Assembly: GCA_021794385.1 (NCBI GenBank)
Contig: JAJYQY010000102.1
Span: 1-48,845, forward strand
Source: Pseudomonadota bacterium
GTDB lineage: Bacteria > Pseudomonadota > Gammaproteobacteria > Acidithiobacillales > Acidithiobacillaceae
Direction of reading: 5' to 3'
Length of the DNA stretch: 48,845 nt
Below, piece by piece: positions 9,644-20,205 of this stretch. The first letter of the stretch is position 1; every line of letters starts with the position of its first letter. Made by a program: the position numbers and the translations under genes. The notes beneath the pieces were generated by a model. That model was not told the origin of the DNA and did not search any database. It saw only the letters and a program-made list of their open reading frames with translations.

Positions 9644-11059
9644 ATGGGTTACAGCCCTAGTGATGTGGTTAAACTGATTCAGGACAAAGATGTCAAATTT
9701 GTGGATTTTCGCTTTACCGATACCAAAGGCAAGGAACAGCATGTCTCCGTGCCCGGCCACACCATCGAGGAAAACACCTTTGTCGATGGCAAGGCCTTTG
9801 ATGGCTCTTCCATTGCCGGTTGGAAAGGCATCAATGAATCGGACATGATCCTCCTCCCCGAAGCCGCCAGCGCCGTTCTCGATCCCTTTACCGACGAAAC
9901 GACCTTGATCATCCGCTGCGACATCATTGAACCGGCCACCGGCCAGGGCTATGAGCGCGACCCGCGCTCCGTGGCCAAGCGCGCCGAGGCCTATCTCAAG
10001 AGCACCGGCATTGCCGATAGCGCCCTTTTCGGGCCCGAAAACGAGTTCTTTGTCTTCGACTCCGTGACCTGGAACATTGATATGAGCGGCTGCGGCTACA
10101 AGGTCGACTCCGAAGAGGCCGCGTGGAATTCGGGCAAGGAGTACGAATCCGGCAACATGGGCCACCGGCCCGGGGTCAAGGGTGGCTATTTCCCCGTACC
10201 ACCCGTGGATTCCGCCCAGGACCTGCGTTCGGCCATGTGCCTGGCCATGGAAGAAATGGGTCTGATCGTCGAAGTGCATCATCATGAGGTGGCCACGGCC
10301 GGCCAGCATGAGATTGGCGTGGCCGCCAACACCCTGACCCGCAAGGCCGACGAGGTGCAGATCCTCAAGTATGTGATCCACAACGTCGCCGCTGCCTATG
10401 GTCAGACCGCCACCTTCATGCCCAAGCCCATCGTCGGCGACAATGGCAGCGGCATGCATGTGCACATGTCCCTGAGCAAGGAGGGCAAGAATCTCTTTGC
10501 CGGTGACCTCTATGGTGGCCTTTCGGAAGTGGCGCTCTATTACATCGGTGGTATCATCAAGCACGCCAAGGCGATCAATGCCCTGACCAACCCCAGTACC
10601 AACAGCTACAAGCGCCTGGTGCCCCATTTTGAAGCGCCGGTACTGCTGGCCTATTCGGCGCGCAATCGTTCTGCCTCCATCCGCATCCCCTTTGTGACCA
10701 ACCCCAAGGGTCGGCGTATCGAGGTGCGTTTCCCGGATTCGACCGCGAATCCCTACTTCGCATTTACCGCCATGCTGATGGCCGGCCTGGATGGTATCCA
10801 GAACAAGATTCATCCGGGAGACGCCATGGACAAGAACCTCTATGATCTGCCGCCCGAAGAGCTCAAGCATGTGCCCGGTGTCTGCGCCTCTCTGGAGGAG
10901 GCCCTGCATGCCCTCGAAGCCGACCATGAGTTCCTGATGAAGGGTGGCGTGTTCAGCGAGAGCTGGCTGGAAGGGTATCTGGATGTAAAATGGGCCGAGG
11001 TGCAAACCCTGCGCATGACCACCCATCCGGTCGAGTTCCAGATGTACTACAGTCTCTAA
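9644..11059 (+). CDS. glnA: Type I glutamine synthetase
   Basis: Full-length GS with [17 protein letters not shown] and adenylylation region [18 protein letters not shown] before [11 protein letters not shown]. Confidence 0.97.
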   Translation: MGYSPSDVVKLIQDKDVKFVDFRFTDTKGKEQHVSVPGHTIEENTFVDGKAFDGSSIAGWKGINESDMILLPEAASAVLDPFTDETTLIIRCDIIEPATGQGYERDPRSVAKRAEAYLKSTGIADSALFGPENEFFVFDSVTWNIDMSGCGYKVDSEEAAWNSGKEYESGNMGHRPGVKGGYFPVPPVDSAQDLRSAMCLAMEEMGLIVEVHHHEVATAGQHEIGVAANTLTRKADEVQILKYVIHNVAAAYGQTATFMPKPIVGDNGSGMHVHMSLSKEGKNLFAGDLYGGLSEVALYYIGGIIKHAKAINALTNPSTNSYKRLVPHFEAPVLLAYSARNRSASIRIPFVTNPKGRRIEVRFPDSTANPYFAFTAMLMAGLDGIQNKIHPGDAMDKNLYDLPPEELKHVPGVCASLEEALHALEADHEFLMKGGVFSESWLEGYLDVKWAEVQTLRMTTHPVEFQMYYSL

Positions 11060-11101
11060 ACCCTGCCCTGTACCTCCCCTCGCGGGAGGCATGTGCCCCG
11101 C

Positions 11102-11126
11102 AGCCCCGTTCCGGCGGGGCTTTTTC
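11102..11126 (+). terminator. Rho-independent terminator of glnA
   Basis: AGCCCCG-TTCCGG-CGGGGCT followed by TTTT. Confidence 0.85.
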
Positions 11127-11157
11127 CTGTCCGGCCCGCGGGCTTTGCTGCCTTGAC

Positions 11158-11355
11158 CCTAGATCCGGCGGTTGGCGCAGGTGTTTTTTGCACCAAAGGC
11201 CCGCGCCTGTTGTTCTACGGCTTATCCCGCTGGTAGGCGAAAACTCGCCCTGCGGGCTCAAACAGTTCGCCTGCCGGGCGCGGGCTTTCGTCAAGAACAA
11301 CGACGGCTTGGGCTGAAGTCGCGGCAAAACACCTGCGCCAACTGCCGGATCTAGG
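11158..11355 (+). repeat. Copy 1 of ~195-bp structured repeat with copy-specific complementary arms
   Basis: Arms CCTAGATCCGGCGGTTGGCGCAGGTGTTTT / AAAACACCTGCGCCAACTGCCGGATCTAGG; core shared with 14567-14761 and, inverted, 20008-20205. Confidence 0.9.
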
Positions 11356-11391
11356 TTGACAGCAAGCGGGAAGGCACCCATATAGTGCGAC

Positions 11392-11988
11392 ATGCAGAGG
11401 GAGGGCGCTGTTTTGCACACGAAATCGTTATCCATGATAGGGAAAAAGGCCAAGGGGACGACTGCCGCGGGGGTGTCCCGCGCTGGCCTGTGGCTCGCCA
11501 TCGCCCTGGCGGGGTTGCTGGGTGGTGCCGCAAGCGATGCCGAGACCATTTATCGCTGGATAGGGGCGCAGGGGGTGCCCAGCTATGGCAACACGCCGCC
11601 ACCGGGTGCCAAGGGCGTGCAAGTGGTGTCCGGCGGCCCCACGGAAGAGGTGAGCACCCCGACCATCTCGGCGAGTCCGGCTGCTGCGCCGGCCGGGGCG
11701 ACCCCAGTCATCCCCGCCCCAAAACCGGCGGCGAATCCCGCCCTGCAGCAGATGGAAGCGCAGCTCGCCGCCGCCCGTTTGCAATTGATTCAGGCGGCCA
11801 AGGCCTATGAGGACGGGAAGGCCGTGCGCCTGGGTAACGAAAGAAACTATGTCCGTTATCAGGAACGGGTCAAGGGTCTCAAAAATCAGATGGATGCCGC
11901 GCAGTTGCGGGTGATCTTGCTGCAGCGCCAACTCCAGCAAATGGCCAGTATGCCCAATGCGGACAAGGCGGGTGCTGCCGCGCATTAA
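11392..11988 (+). CDS. DUF4124 domain-containing protein
   Basis: N-terminal TM/signal then ETIYRWIGAQGVPSYGNTPPPGAKGVQVV, DUF4124-like; start could be slightly downstream. Confidence 0.7.
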   Translation: MQREGAVLHTKSLSMIGKKAKGTTAAGVSRAGLWLAIALAGLLGGAASDAETIYRWIGAQGVPSYGNTPPPGAKGVQVVSGGPTEEVSTPTISASPAAAPAGATPVIPAPKPAANPALQQMEAQLAAARLQLIQAAKAYEDGKAVRLGNERNYVRYQERVKGLKNQMDAAQLRVILLQRQLQQMASMPNADKAGAAAH

Positions 11989-12180
11989 GGAGATTCTGAC
12001 CGCGCTCAGGGCGAGCGGTACTTGCGTCCGCATTTCTTTCAGCGCCGCGGAAGGGCGCCGCTGCCCAGCCATCAGCCCCCTGGATGAAAGGGCGGGTGGA
12101 GCGTGAAGTGATAGACCGATTCCCCGCGGATGGCTTACCATGGGTTGCGCCAATTGGTGTTGACCCAGGGAGACCCAGGA

Positions 12181-12939
12181 ATGCCCCGTTTTCTGCTGAG
12201 TAATGACGACGGGTATATGGCGCCGGGTCTTGCGGCCCTTGCCGAGGCTATGACGCCGTTGGGGGAAGTGGTGGTAGTGGCCCCCGAGCAGGACCGCAGC
12301 GGGGCCAGCAACTCCCTCACCCTCGACCGCCCCCTGCGCTTGCGGCGCGGTTTCAATGGCTTTCATTATCTGGTGGGCGGAACCCCCACCGATTGCGTTC
12401 ATCTGGCGGTGACGGGGCTGTTTGCCGAGGCGCCCGACATGGTCATTTCCGGCATCAATCGGGGTGCCAACATGGGCGATGACGTGCTCTATTCGGGGAC
12501 CGTGGCGGCCGCCATGGAGGGGCGTTTCCTGGGCCTCCCGGCCCTTGCCGTTTCCTTGGCCGGCAAAGACTGCACCCATTATGCAACGGCGGCCCGGGTG
12601 CTGGTCGGTCTGGTGGAAAGGCTGTTGCATAGCCCTTTGCCCGCCGATACCATTCTCAATGTCAATGTGCCGGATCTGCCCTTTGCCCGGTTGGAGGGTA
12701 CCGAAGTGACTCGGCTGGGGCGCCGCCATAAGAGCGAGGCCGCGATTCCGGCCCAGGATCCGCGGGGCGAGCAAGTATATTGGATTGGCCCTTCGGGCCG
12801 AGAGGCCGACGCTGGTCCGGGCACGGACTTCGATGCCGTGCGGCGTGCCTGTGTGTCGATCACCCCGCTGGATCTGGATATGACCCGGTATGCCTTTCTG
12901 GAGGATCTCAGCCAGTGGCTCACCAGCCCGCGCTCCTGA
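12181..12939 (+). CDS. surE: 5'/3'-nucleotidase SurE
   Basis: [24 protein letters not shown]... SurE N-terminal SNDDG motif. Confidence 0.96.
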   Translation: MPRFLLSNDDGYMAPGLAALAEAMTPLGEVVVVAPEQDRSGASNSLTLDRPLRLRRGFNGFHYLVGGTPTDCVHLAVTGLFAEAPDMVISGINRGANMGDDVLYSGTVAAAMEGRFLGLPALAVSLAGKDCTHYATAARVLVGLVERLLHSPLPADTILNVNVPDLPFARLEGTEVTRLGRRHKSEAAIPAQDPRGEQVYWIGPSGREADAGPGTDFDAVRRACVSITPLDLDMTRYAFLEDLSQWLTSPRS

Positions 12940-12953
12940 GCCCCGAAGTGGGG

Positions 12954-13610
12954 ATGATCTCGCCGCGTACCCGTGCGCGCATGGTGCAGCGGCTGCAGGC
13001 CGAGGGGATCGACGATGTGCGGGTTTTGGCAGCGATGGGCCGCATCCCCCGCCATCGCTTTGTGGCCCAGGCCCTGGCTGGCCGCGCCTATGAGCCGGTT
13101 TCTTTGCCCATCGGCTATGGACAGACCATTTCCCAGCCGTGGACCGTGGCGCGCATGACCGAGGCCGCCCTCGCCGCAGAGCCGTTGCAGCGAGTGCTGG
13201 AGGTGGGTACGGGTTCGGCCTATCAGACGGCGGTCCTGGCAGCCCTGGTGGACGAGGTGTATAGCATCGAACGGATTGAGCCTCTCCTGCTCCGGGCCCG
13301 GGAAAAACTCGCGCAACTGGGCGTGGGCAACGTCCGGTTGCGTCATGGTGACGGCGTTGCCGGCTGGGCGGAGGCGGGGCCTTTTGATGCCATGGTGATC
13401 ACCGCGGCGGCGCCCTGGTCCCTGCCCGCGCTCTTTGCCCAACTCCGGCCGGGCGGTCGCCTGATCATGCCGGTGGCTGACGGAAGAGGGCAGCGCTTGC
13501 ATGATTTGCACTGGGATGGGCGCACGGCCCACGAAAGGGATCTGGGGCCTTGTCATTTTGTGCCTCTGCTGGCGGGAACGGTTGCTGTAGCTTCAGGAGA
13601 TCACGGATGA
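12954..13610 (+). CDS. pcm: Protein-L-isoaspartate O-methyltransferase
   Basis: [35 protein letters not shown]-binding motif; surE-pcm-rpoS synteny; start uncertain. Confidence 0.92.
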   Translation: MISPRTRARMVQRLQAEGIDDVRVLAAMGRIPRHRFVAQALAGRAYEPVSLPIGYGQTISQPWTVARMTEAALAAEPLQRVLEVGTGSAYQTAVLAALVDEVYSIERIEPLLLRAREKLAQLGVGNVRLRHGDGVAGWAEAGPFDAMVITAAAPWSLPALFAQLRPGGRLIMPVADGRGQRLHDLHWDGRTAHERDLGPCHFVPLLAGTVAVASGDHG

Positions 13611-14563
13611 CGAATCGTGCAGAAGCAGAGGATGAGGATGCGGGGATCGCAGAAGATGCCGTGGTGGGAGCATTGAGCGACGGAGACGATGATGAGGCCT
13701 TGATCAGCATTCCCGTCGACATCCAGGATTGGGATGCGACTCGCTGTTATCTGCGCGAGATCGGCCATAGCCCGCTCTTGACGGCGGCAGAGGAAATTGC
13801 CCTGGGCCAGCGGGTGCAGGCAGGTGAGGCCGCCGCCCGCACCACCATGATCGAGAGCAACCTGCGCCTGGTGGTGCGCATCGCCCGCCGCTACATCAAT
13901 CGCGGCCTGCCGCTGCTGGACCTCATTGAAGAGGGCAATCTGGGCTTGATCCGGGCGGTGGAAAAGTTTGATCCGGAACGGGGTTTTCGCTTCTCCACCT
14001 ATGCCACCTGGTGGATCCGTCAGAATATCGAGCGCGCCATCATGAATCAGACGCGCACCGTGCGTCTGCCCATTCACGTCATGAAGGAACTCAGTGCCTG
14101 CCTGCGCGCCGCCCGTTGCCTGGGCCAGCGCCTCCAGCGCGCGCCTAGTGCCGAGGAGGTGGCGGAGGTCATGGAACGGCCGGTGGCGGATGTGCGCGAC
14201 TGCATGGAACTCGACGGGCGGGTAAGCAGCCTGGAGGCGCCCATGGGGCGGGATGGCGACCACTCTCTGGCGGATGTGCTGCCGGATACCGACGGCAGCG
14301 GTCCGGAGTCGGCCCTGGCCGACAAGGACCTGAATCATCAGTTGCGCGTCTGGATAGCGGCCCTGAGCGAGAAACACCGACTCGTCCTGCAATGGCGTTA
14401 CGGCCTGGATGGGGGGGAAAGTGCTACCCTCGAAGAGGTGGGGGCGCGTATGGGGGTAACCCGCGAGCGGGTCCGGCAGATTCAGGTGGAGGCCCTTTTT
14501 GCCCTGCGTCATCGCCTGGAGAGCGAGGGGCTGTCGGCGGAGTTCATCTTTACGAATCCCTGA
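13607..14563 (+). CDS. rpoS: RNA polymerase sigma factor RpoS
   Basis: sigma70 family regions 2-4: [50 protein letters not shown]; downstream of surE-pcm. Confidence 0.9.
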   Translation: MTNRAEAEDEDAGIAEDAVVGALSDGDDDEALISIPVDIQDWDATRCYLREIGHSPLLTAAEEIALGQRVQAGEAAARTTMIESNLRLVVRIARRYINRGLPLLDLIEEGNLGLIRAVEKFDPERGFRFSTYATWWIRQNIERAIMNQTRTVRLPIHVMKELSACLRAARCLGQRLQRAPSAEEVAEVMERPVADVRDCMELDGRVSSLEAPMGRDGDHSLADVLPDTDGSGPESALADKDLNHQLRVWIAALSEKHRLVLQWRYGLDGGESATLEEVGARMGVTRERVRQIQVEALFALRHRLESEGLSAEFIFTNP

Positions 14564-14566
14564 TCC

Positions 14567-14761
14567 CGGATACGCCCGTCGGCGGAGGGTTTTTTTGCTC
14601 CGGCGGTCCTTGCCTGTTGTTCTACGGCTCATCCCGCTGGCAGGCGAAAACTTGCCCTGCGGGCTCGAACAGTTCGCCTGCCGGGCGCGGGCTTTCGCCA
14701 AGAACAACGACGGCGCGGACCGAAGTCGCGGCAAAACCCCCTCCGCCGACGGGCGTATCCG
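14567..14761 (+). repeat. Copy 2 of ~195-bp structured repeat
   Basis: Arms CGGATACGCCCGTCGGCGGAGGG (perfect 23-bp inverted match) unrelated to copy 1 arms; shared core; starts 4 nt after the rpoS stop. Confidence 0.9.
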
Positions 14762-14780
14762 ACGGATACCGAGATCGGTT

Positions 14781-15158
14781 TCAGGTGCCGGGAGGCAAGA
14801 GGGCGGCAACCACGTCGCGGTCTTCGCCGACAAGGATATTGTAGGTGCGGCAGGCGGCACTGGTATCCATGATCTCGGGGTGCAGATTGAGTTCGCGCAG
14901 GGCGCGCAAGAGCGCCCGGTCGGGAAAGCGTTGGCGGTTGCCGGTGCCGAGCAGGAGAATTTGCGGAGCGCTGTCGTGGAAGCGGGCGAAATGCTCCGGA
15001 CGCAGATCATCCATGCGCTTGGGGCCCCAGGGGCTTTCCAGCCAGTCGGGGGCTACCAGCACTGCGGTGCCGTGGGTTACGCCGTGAATGACGATGCCCT
15101 GGGGCCCGTAGGCGCGGATGATGTTGTGCTGTTCGTCTCTTTGCAGATGCAGTTTCAT
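14781..15158 (-). CDS. Mth938-like/DUF498 domain protein
   Basis: IIRAYGPQGIVIHGVTHGTAVLVAPDWLESPW...LLLGTGNRQRFPDRALLRAL. Confidence 0.75.
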   Translation of the reverse strand: MKLHLQRDEQHNIIRAYGPQGIVIHGVTHGTAVLVAPDWLESPWGPKRMDDLRPEHFARFHDSAPQILLLGTGNRQRFPDRALLRALRELNLHPEIMDTSAACRTYNILVGEDRDVVAALLPPGT

Positions 15159-15252
15159 GGCGGATTTCCTTTTTTCAGATTGACAGGCCCGCGCCGCAAA
15201 TCTATTGTCTAGCGGTTTCGGTATTCGCTACAAGCCCTAGAGCACGCGCCCC

Positions 15253-16434
15253 ATGAATAGTGATTTTGAACGTATCCGTCGTCTTCCCCCCTATGTCTTT
15301 AATATCGTTACGGACCTGAAAAACCAGGCACGCAAGCGTGGCGAGGATGTGATCGACTTTGGCATGGGCAATCCCGACCAGCCTACCCCGCAGAATATCG
15401 TGGACAAGCTCTGCGAGACGGCCCAGCGCGGAGATACCCACCGCTATAGCGTTTCGCGCGGTATTCCCCGCCTGCGTCGGGCCATTACGAGTTGGTACGA
15501 GCGCCGCTATGACGTGCATCTCGATCCCGAGTCCGAGGCCATCGTCACCATCGGCTCCAAGGAGGGCTTGGCGCACCTGGCCCTGGCGACCATGGGCCCG
15601 GGGGATACGGTGCTGGTGCCGAGTCCCACTTATCCCATTCATCCCTACGGCTTTGTCATTGCCGGGGCTGACGTGCGCCATGTGCCCATGGTACCCGGCG
15701 GCGACTTCTTCGCGGAACTGGAAAAGGCCATCAAGGCGGCCTGGCCCAAACCCAGGATGTTGGTCCTCAATTTCCCCCACAACCCCACGGCAACGGTGGT
15801 GGAGCTGGACTTTTTCGAGCGCGTAGTGGATTTTGCCAAGGAGCACCGCATCTGGGTGGTGCATGATCTGGCCTATGCGGATATCGTCTTCGACGGCTAT
15901 AAGGCCCCGAGCTTTTTGCAGGTGCCCGGAGCCAAGGACGTGGGGGTGGAGTTTTTTACCCTCTCCAAGAGTTACAACATGCCCGGCTGGCGGGTGGGCT
16001 TCGCCGTCGGCAATCCCAAGCTCATCGGCGCCCTGGGGCGCATCAAGAGCTATCTGGACTACGGGACCTTCACCCCCATTCAGGTGGCGGCCATCACTGC
16101 CCTGGAGGGCCCGCAGGACTGTGTGGAAGACATCCGCCGCATGTATGAACACCGCCGCGATGTCCTCTGCGATGGCCTGGAGGCGGCGGGCTGGCCCGTG
16201 GAGCGACCCAAGGCCACCATGTTTGTCTGGGCGCGCATCCCCGAGGCCCTGCGCAAGATGGGCTCGCTGGAGTTCTCCAAGCTGGTGCTGGAGCGGGCCA
16301 AGGTGGCGGTAAGCCCCGGTATTGGTTTTGGCGAGATGGGGGATGAATACGTGCGTTTCGGGCTGGTCGAGAACGAGCACCGCACCCGCCAGGCCATTCG
16401 CGGCATCAAGCAGATGTTCCGCGAGGATCTATGA
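15253..16434 (+). CDS. alaC: Class I/II aminotransferase, AlaC-like (alanine aminotransferase)
   Basis: [40 protein letters not shown]-lysine motif. Confidence 0.85.
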   Translation: MNSDFERIRRLPPYVFNIVTDLKNQARKRGEDVIDFGMGNPDQPTPQNIVDKLCETAQRGDTHRYSVSRGIPRLRRAITSWYERRYDVHLDPESEAIVTIGSKEGLAHLALATMGPGDTVLVPSPTYPIHPYGFVIAGADVRHVPMVPGGDFFAELEKAIKAAWPKPRMLVLNFPHNPTATVVELDFFERVVDFAKEHRIWVVHDLAYADIVFDGYKAPSFLQVPGAKDVGVEFFTLSKSYNMPGWRVGFAVGNPKLIGALGRIKSYLDYGTFTPIQVAAITALEGPQDCVEDIRRMYEHRRDVLCDGLEAAGWPVERPKATMFVWARIPEALRKMGSLEFSKLVLERAKVAVSPGIGFGEMGDEYVRFGLVENEHRTRQAIRGIKQMFREDL

Positions 16435-17759
16435 GCAGGCCGATCATGGGCCCGGTGCGGGTGGGCATCCTCGGTATGGGGACCGTGGGCGGTGGAACGG
16501 TGCAGGTCCTGCGCCGTAATGCCGAGGAGATCGCCCGGCGCGTGGGGCGTGAGATCGTGATTGCCCAGGCGGCGGTACGCAGCCCTGCCCGTCTGCGGGG
16601 GCTGGACCTGCACTGCCCGGTCACCAGCGATCCCTTTGCGGTGGTGCGCAATCCCGAGATTGATGTGGTGGTGGAGGTGATGGGAGGCATCGAGCCGGCC
16701 CGTAGCCTGATCCTGGAGGCCATTGCCGCCGGCAAGCATGTGATCACGGCCAACAAGGCCCTGCTGGCGGAGCACGGCAACGCCATCTTTGCCGCTGCCC
16801 AGGAACAGGGGGTGGTGGTGGCCTTCGAGGCGGCGGTGGCCGGGGGCATTCCCATTATCAAGGCCATCCGCGAGGGCCTGGCGGGGAACCGTATCCAGTG
16901 GCTCGCGGGCATCATCAACGGCACCAGCAATTATATCCTCACCCAGATGCGTACCGCGGGCCGGGACTTTCCCTCAGCCCTGGCCGAGGCCCAGCGCCTG
17001 GGCTATGCCGAAGCCGATCCGGGCCTGGATATCGACGGCGGCGACGCGGCGCACAAACTGACCCTGCTGGCCTCCATTGCCTTTGGCATCCCGGTGGATT
17101 TTGCCCATTGCTACGTGGAGGGCATCCGCCATCTGGAGCGCGTGGACGTGGTGTATGCCGAAGATCTCGGTTACCGCATCAAGCTCCTGGGCATCGCCAA
17201 ACGGCGGTCCGACGGGGTGGAGCTGCGCGTGCATCCCACTCTCATCCCCGAGCGTCACCTGCTGGGCAGTGTCGAGGGGGCATTCAACGCAGTGCTGGTG
17301 GATGGCGACGCTGTCGGGCAGACCCTTTACTATGGTCGCGGCGCGGGTGCGGAGCCCACGGCCAGCGCTATTGTCGCGGACCTGGTGGATGTGGCACGGA
17401 CGTTGACGGCGGACCCCAGCAATCGGGTGCCGCATCTGGCCTTTCAGCCCGACTGCATGAGCGCACTGCCCCTGCTGCCCATGGCGGCGGTGGAAAGCGC
17501 CTATTACCTGCGTATCCACGCCCACAACCGTCCCGGTGTCCTGGCCCAGGTGGCCACGGTACTGGCCGAGCACGACATCTCCATCGAGGCGCTGGTGCAG
17601 AAGGAGGCGGCTGCGGCGGCGGATGTGCCCATTGTGCTGCTGCTGCATCGCTGCCGCGAGGGGGATCTGGATGCGGCGCTGGCGCGTATCCAGGCCCTAC
17701 CGGTGGTGACCCGCCCGGTACTGCGCCTGCGCGTGGAGGGGTTGGGGGAAGCTGTTTAG
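16431..17759 (+). CDS. hom: Homoserine dehydrogenase
   Basis: [28 protein letters not shown]-terminal ACT domain. Confidence 0.95.
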   Translation: MSRPIMGPVRVGILGMGTVGGGTVQVLRRNAEEIARRVGREIVIAQAAVRSPARLRGLDLHCPVTSDPFAVVRNPEIDVVVEVMGGIEPARSLILEAIAAGKHVITANKALLAEHGNAIFAAAQEQGVVVAFEAAVAGGIPIIKAIREGLAGNRIQWLAGIINGTSNYILTQMRTAGRDFPSALAEAQRLGYAEADPGLDIDGGDAAHKLTLLASIAFGIPVDFAHCYVEGIRHLERVDVVYAEDLGYRIKLLGIAKRRSDGVELRVHPTLIPERHLLGSVEGAFNAVLVDGDAVGQTLYYGRGAGAEPTASAIVADLVDVARTLTADPSNRVPHLAFQPDCMSALPLLPMAAVESAYYLRIHAHNRPGVLAQVATVLAEHDISIEALVQKEAAAAADVPIVLLLHRCREGDLDAALARIQALPVVTRPVLRLRVEGLGEAV

Positions 17760-17816
17760 GCCCTGTTGCACCAGGGAAAAATGATTCATCATGCTGTGGA
17801 AAATGAGGAGGTCTTT

Positions 17817-18953
17817 GTGACCGCAAGCCGTTACACCGGCATTATCGACCGTTACCGCGCTTTTCTGCCCTTGGCCCCGGCGACCCGGGCCGTGAGCCTG
17901 GGGGAGGGGAATACGCCGCTCATCGAGTGTCTGAACCTGCCCCGGCAACTGGGCGTGGACCTGCGGATTTTTCTCAAGTACGAGGGGCTGAATCCCACCG
18001 GTTCTTTCAAGGACCGGGGCATGACCATGGCGGTGACCAAGGCCCAGGAAGAGGGCAGCGAGATGGTCATCTGTGCCTCTACCGGCAATACCTCGGCGGC
18101 GGCGGCGGCCTACGCGGCCCGCGCCGGGATGCGCGCCTTTGTGGTCATTCCCGAGGGCAAGATCGCCCTGGGCAAGCTCTCCCAGGCCATGATGCACGGC
18201 GCCCTAGTCTTGCAGATCCGGGGTAATTTTGACGTCGGGATGCGGATCGTGCAGGAAGTGGCCGCCCATGCCCCCATTACTCTGGTAAACTCGGTGAATC
18301 CTTATCGCTTGCAGGGGCAGAAGACCGCGGCCTTCGAGATCATCGAGGCCTTGGGTGAGGCACCCGATTATCACGCCCTGCCGGTGGGTAACGCGGGCAA
18401 TATCACCGCCCACTGGATGGGCTATTGCGAGGCGACGGACGGGCGCGAGGGCGCCGGGGATATCCTCACCGGGGCCTGTAAATTTTGTCACGGTCGCTGT
18501 TCCTATGGCCACGGCAGGGCCGGCAAGCGCCCGAAGATGTTGGGCTTTCAGGCGGCGGGGAGCGCGCCTTTCATCACCGGGCATTTTGTCGAGGACCCCG
18601 AGACCATCGCCACGGCCATCCGTATCGGGCACCCCATGTCTTGGGATCAGGCCCAGGTGGTGGCTCGGGAGAGCCGCGGTTGGTTTGCTGCCGTGACCGA
18701 TCAGGAGATCCTCGAAGCGCAGCGCTGGCTGGCGCGTTTCGAGGGCGTGTTCTGCGAACCGGCCTCGGCGGCCTCCGTGGCGGGGGTGGTGGCCGCGGCC
18801 CGTGCCGGGCGCCTGGAAGCGGGCGCGACGGTGGTCTGCACCCTCACCGGTCACGGCCTCAAGGACCCGGATACCGCCATTGCCCAGGGTGGCGAGGTGG
18901 TGACGGTGGACGCCACCCTGGCAGCGGTGGAACGCGCCATTCTCGATCATTGA
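17817..18953 (+). CDS. thrC: Threonine synthase
   Basis: GLNPTGSFKDRGMTMAVTKA PLP motif; GAGGAGG RBS just before GTG at 17817. Confidence 0.95.
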   Translation: MTASRYTGIIDRYRAFLPLAPATRAVSLGEGNTPLIECLNLPRQLGVDLRIFLKYEGLNPTGSFKDRGMTMAVTKAQEEGSEMVICASTGNTSAAAAAYAARAGMRAFVVIPEGKIALGKLSQAMMHGALVLQIRGNFDVGMRIVQEVAAHAPITLVNSVNPYRLQGQKTAAFEIIEALGEAPDYHALPVGNAGNITAHWMGYCEATDGREGAGDILTGACKFCHGRCSYGHGRAGKRPKMLGFQAAGSAPFITGHFVEDPETIATAIRIGHPMSWDQAQVVARESRGWFAAVTDQEILEAQRWLARFEGVFCEPASAASVAGVVAAARAGRLEAGATVVCTLTGHGLKDPDTAIAQGGEVVTVDATLAAVERAILDH

Positions 18954-19984
18954 TGCCTGCAGCCAAGGGGGACTCATCCAAGCGCGGGCTGACCCTCTGG
19001 CTCCCGGGGCTGCGCGCCTGGCCGGGCGAAGCGTTGGGCGAGATCCTGCCGCGTTACTGGGGGCGCGGGCGGCGGGAACGACTGCCGGCGGCGAACTTGC
19101 TGGATCTGGCGGCACGCCTCTGGGCCCTTCCGGCGGGTCCCCTGCCGGCAGCGGCGCTGCTGGCGACTGCCGATGGCGTGGCGGTGGATGGGCGCTGGGT
19201 CATTGCCCTGGAGGCCGTGCAGATACAGTCCCGACAGGGGCAGGCGGTGGTGCTGCCAATGCCGTCGGAGGCGCTGCAGGTAGAGGAAGTGGATACCTTG
19301 CTGGCCGCTGCCCGCGCCCATTTTGCGGGTGCTGACTGGGAGATCGTGGGCGGGGGGTCGTCGGGACGCTGGTATGTCCTGGCGGAAAGCGCGCCGGATC
19401 TGCAGAGTACGCCGATTTTTTCGGTGCTGGGTCGGGAACCCCTGGATCTCTTGCCCAAGGGCCGTGATGCGGGTTACTGGAATGGCATTTTCAACGAATT
19501 GCAAATGCTCCTGACGGTCCATCCGGTGAACCAGCATCGGGAGGAGGAGGGCCTGGAGCCCCTGCGATTTTTCTGGGCCTGGGGGGAAGGACGCCTGCCG
19601 CAAATCCGGCCGGCGGTCCGCTGGCAAGGGTTGGTCAGCCCCACCCCCTGGTTGCGTGCGCTGGCGGCGTGGGCGGGGGTGCCTTTGCTGCATGGGCTGG
19701 ATGCCTTGCCCGAAGCGGAGATGGAGACCTTGTGGGCGGAAGTGGGTGAGCTGCTGTGGGAATGGCCTGCGGACTGGCGCCTGGATGAGACCGCGCCGGC
19801 TTTCGCCGGCATCGTGCCGGTGCTGAATGCCGCCTTTGCCGCCGGTGCTTCGGTGCAGTTATGCAGCGGCGTAATGGCCGATGGGATGGCCGAGCGTGTG
19901 TGCTTGCGGCCGGGAGATCGCTGGCGCTTCTGGCGGCGGGCGGTGCAGCCGGGAAAGGGTGCCGCTTTTTTGGGGCGGTGGTGA
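18953..19984 (+). CDS. COG4255-like protein (RpfE-type/'phosphoglycerate mutase-like' annotation class)
   Basis: LTLWLPGLRAWP...GYWNGIFNELQMLLTVHPVNQHREEEGLEPLRFFWAWGEGRLP; position immediately upstream of recJ; overlaps thrC stop. Confidence 0.6.
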   Translation: MPAAKGDSSKRGLTLWLPGLRAWPGEALGEILPRYWGRGRRERLPAANLLDLAARLWALPAGPLPAAALLATADGVAVDGRWVIALEAVQIQSRQGQAVVLPMPSEALQVEEVDTLLAAARAHFAGADWEIVGGGSSGRWYVLAESAPDLQSTPIFSVLGREPLDLLPKGRDAGYWNGIFNELQMLLTVHPVNQHREEEGLEPLRFFWAWGEGRLPQIRPAVRWQGLVSPTPWLRALAAWAGVPLLHGLDALPEAEMETLWAEVGELLWEWPADWRLDETAPAFAGIVPVLNAAFAAGASVQLCSGVMADGMAERVCLRPGDRWRFWRRAVQPGKGAAFLGRW

Positions 19985-20007
19985 CGGGAGGATGGGCAGG
20001 CTATGAC

Positions 20008-20205
20008 CCTAAAAACGGCAGTGGGCAGAGGTGTTTTGCCGCGACTTCGGCCAGAGCCGTTGTTGTTCTTGGCGAAATCCCGCGCCCGGCAGGCGAACTG
20101 TTTGAGCCCGCAGGGCGAGTTTTCGCCTGCCAGCGGGATGAGCCGTAGAACAACAGGCGCGGGCCGCCGGAGCAAAAAACACCTCTGCCCCCTGCCGGAT
20201 CTAGG
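20008..20205 (-). repeat. Copy 3 of ~195-bp structured repeat (inverted relative to copies 1 and 2)
   Basis: Arms CCTAAAAACGGCAGTGGGCAGAGGTGTTTT / AAAACACCTCTGCCCCCTGCCGGATCTAGG; core is reverse complement of copies 1 and 2. Confidence 0.9.

Noticed and set aside
11158-20205. Interpretation of the ~195-bp repeats as retron msr-msd, attC sites or IS ends
   Set aside because: No reverse transcriptase, integrase or transposase nearby, no attC core sites recognised, and arms differ between copies, unlike IS/MITE termini. Kept as an unexplained family.
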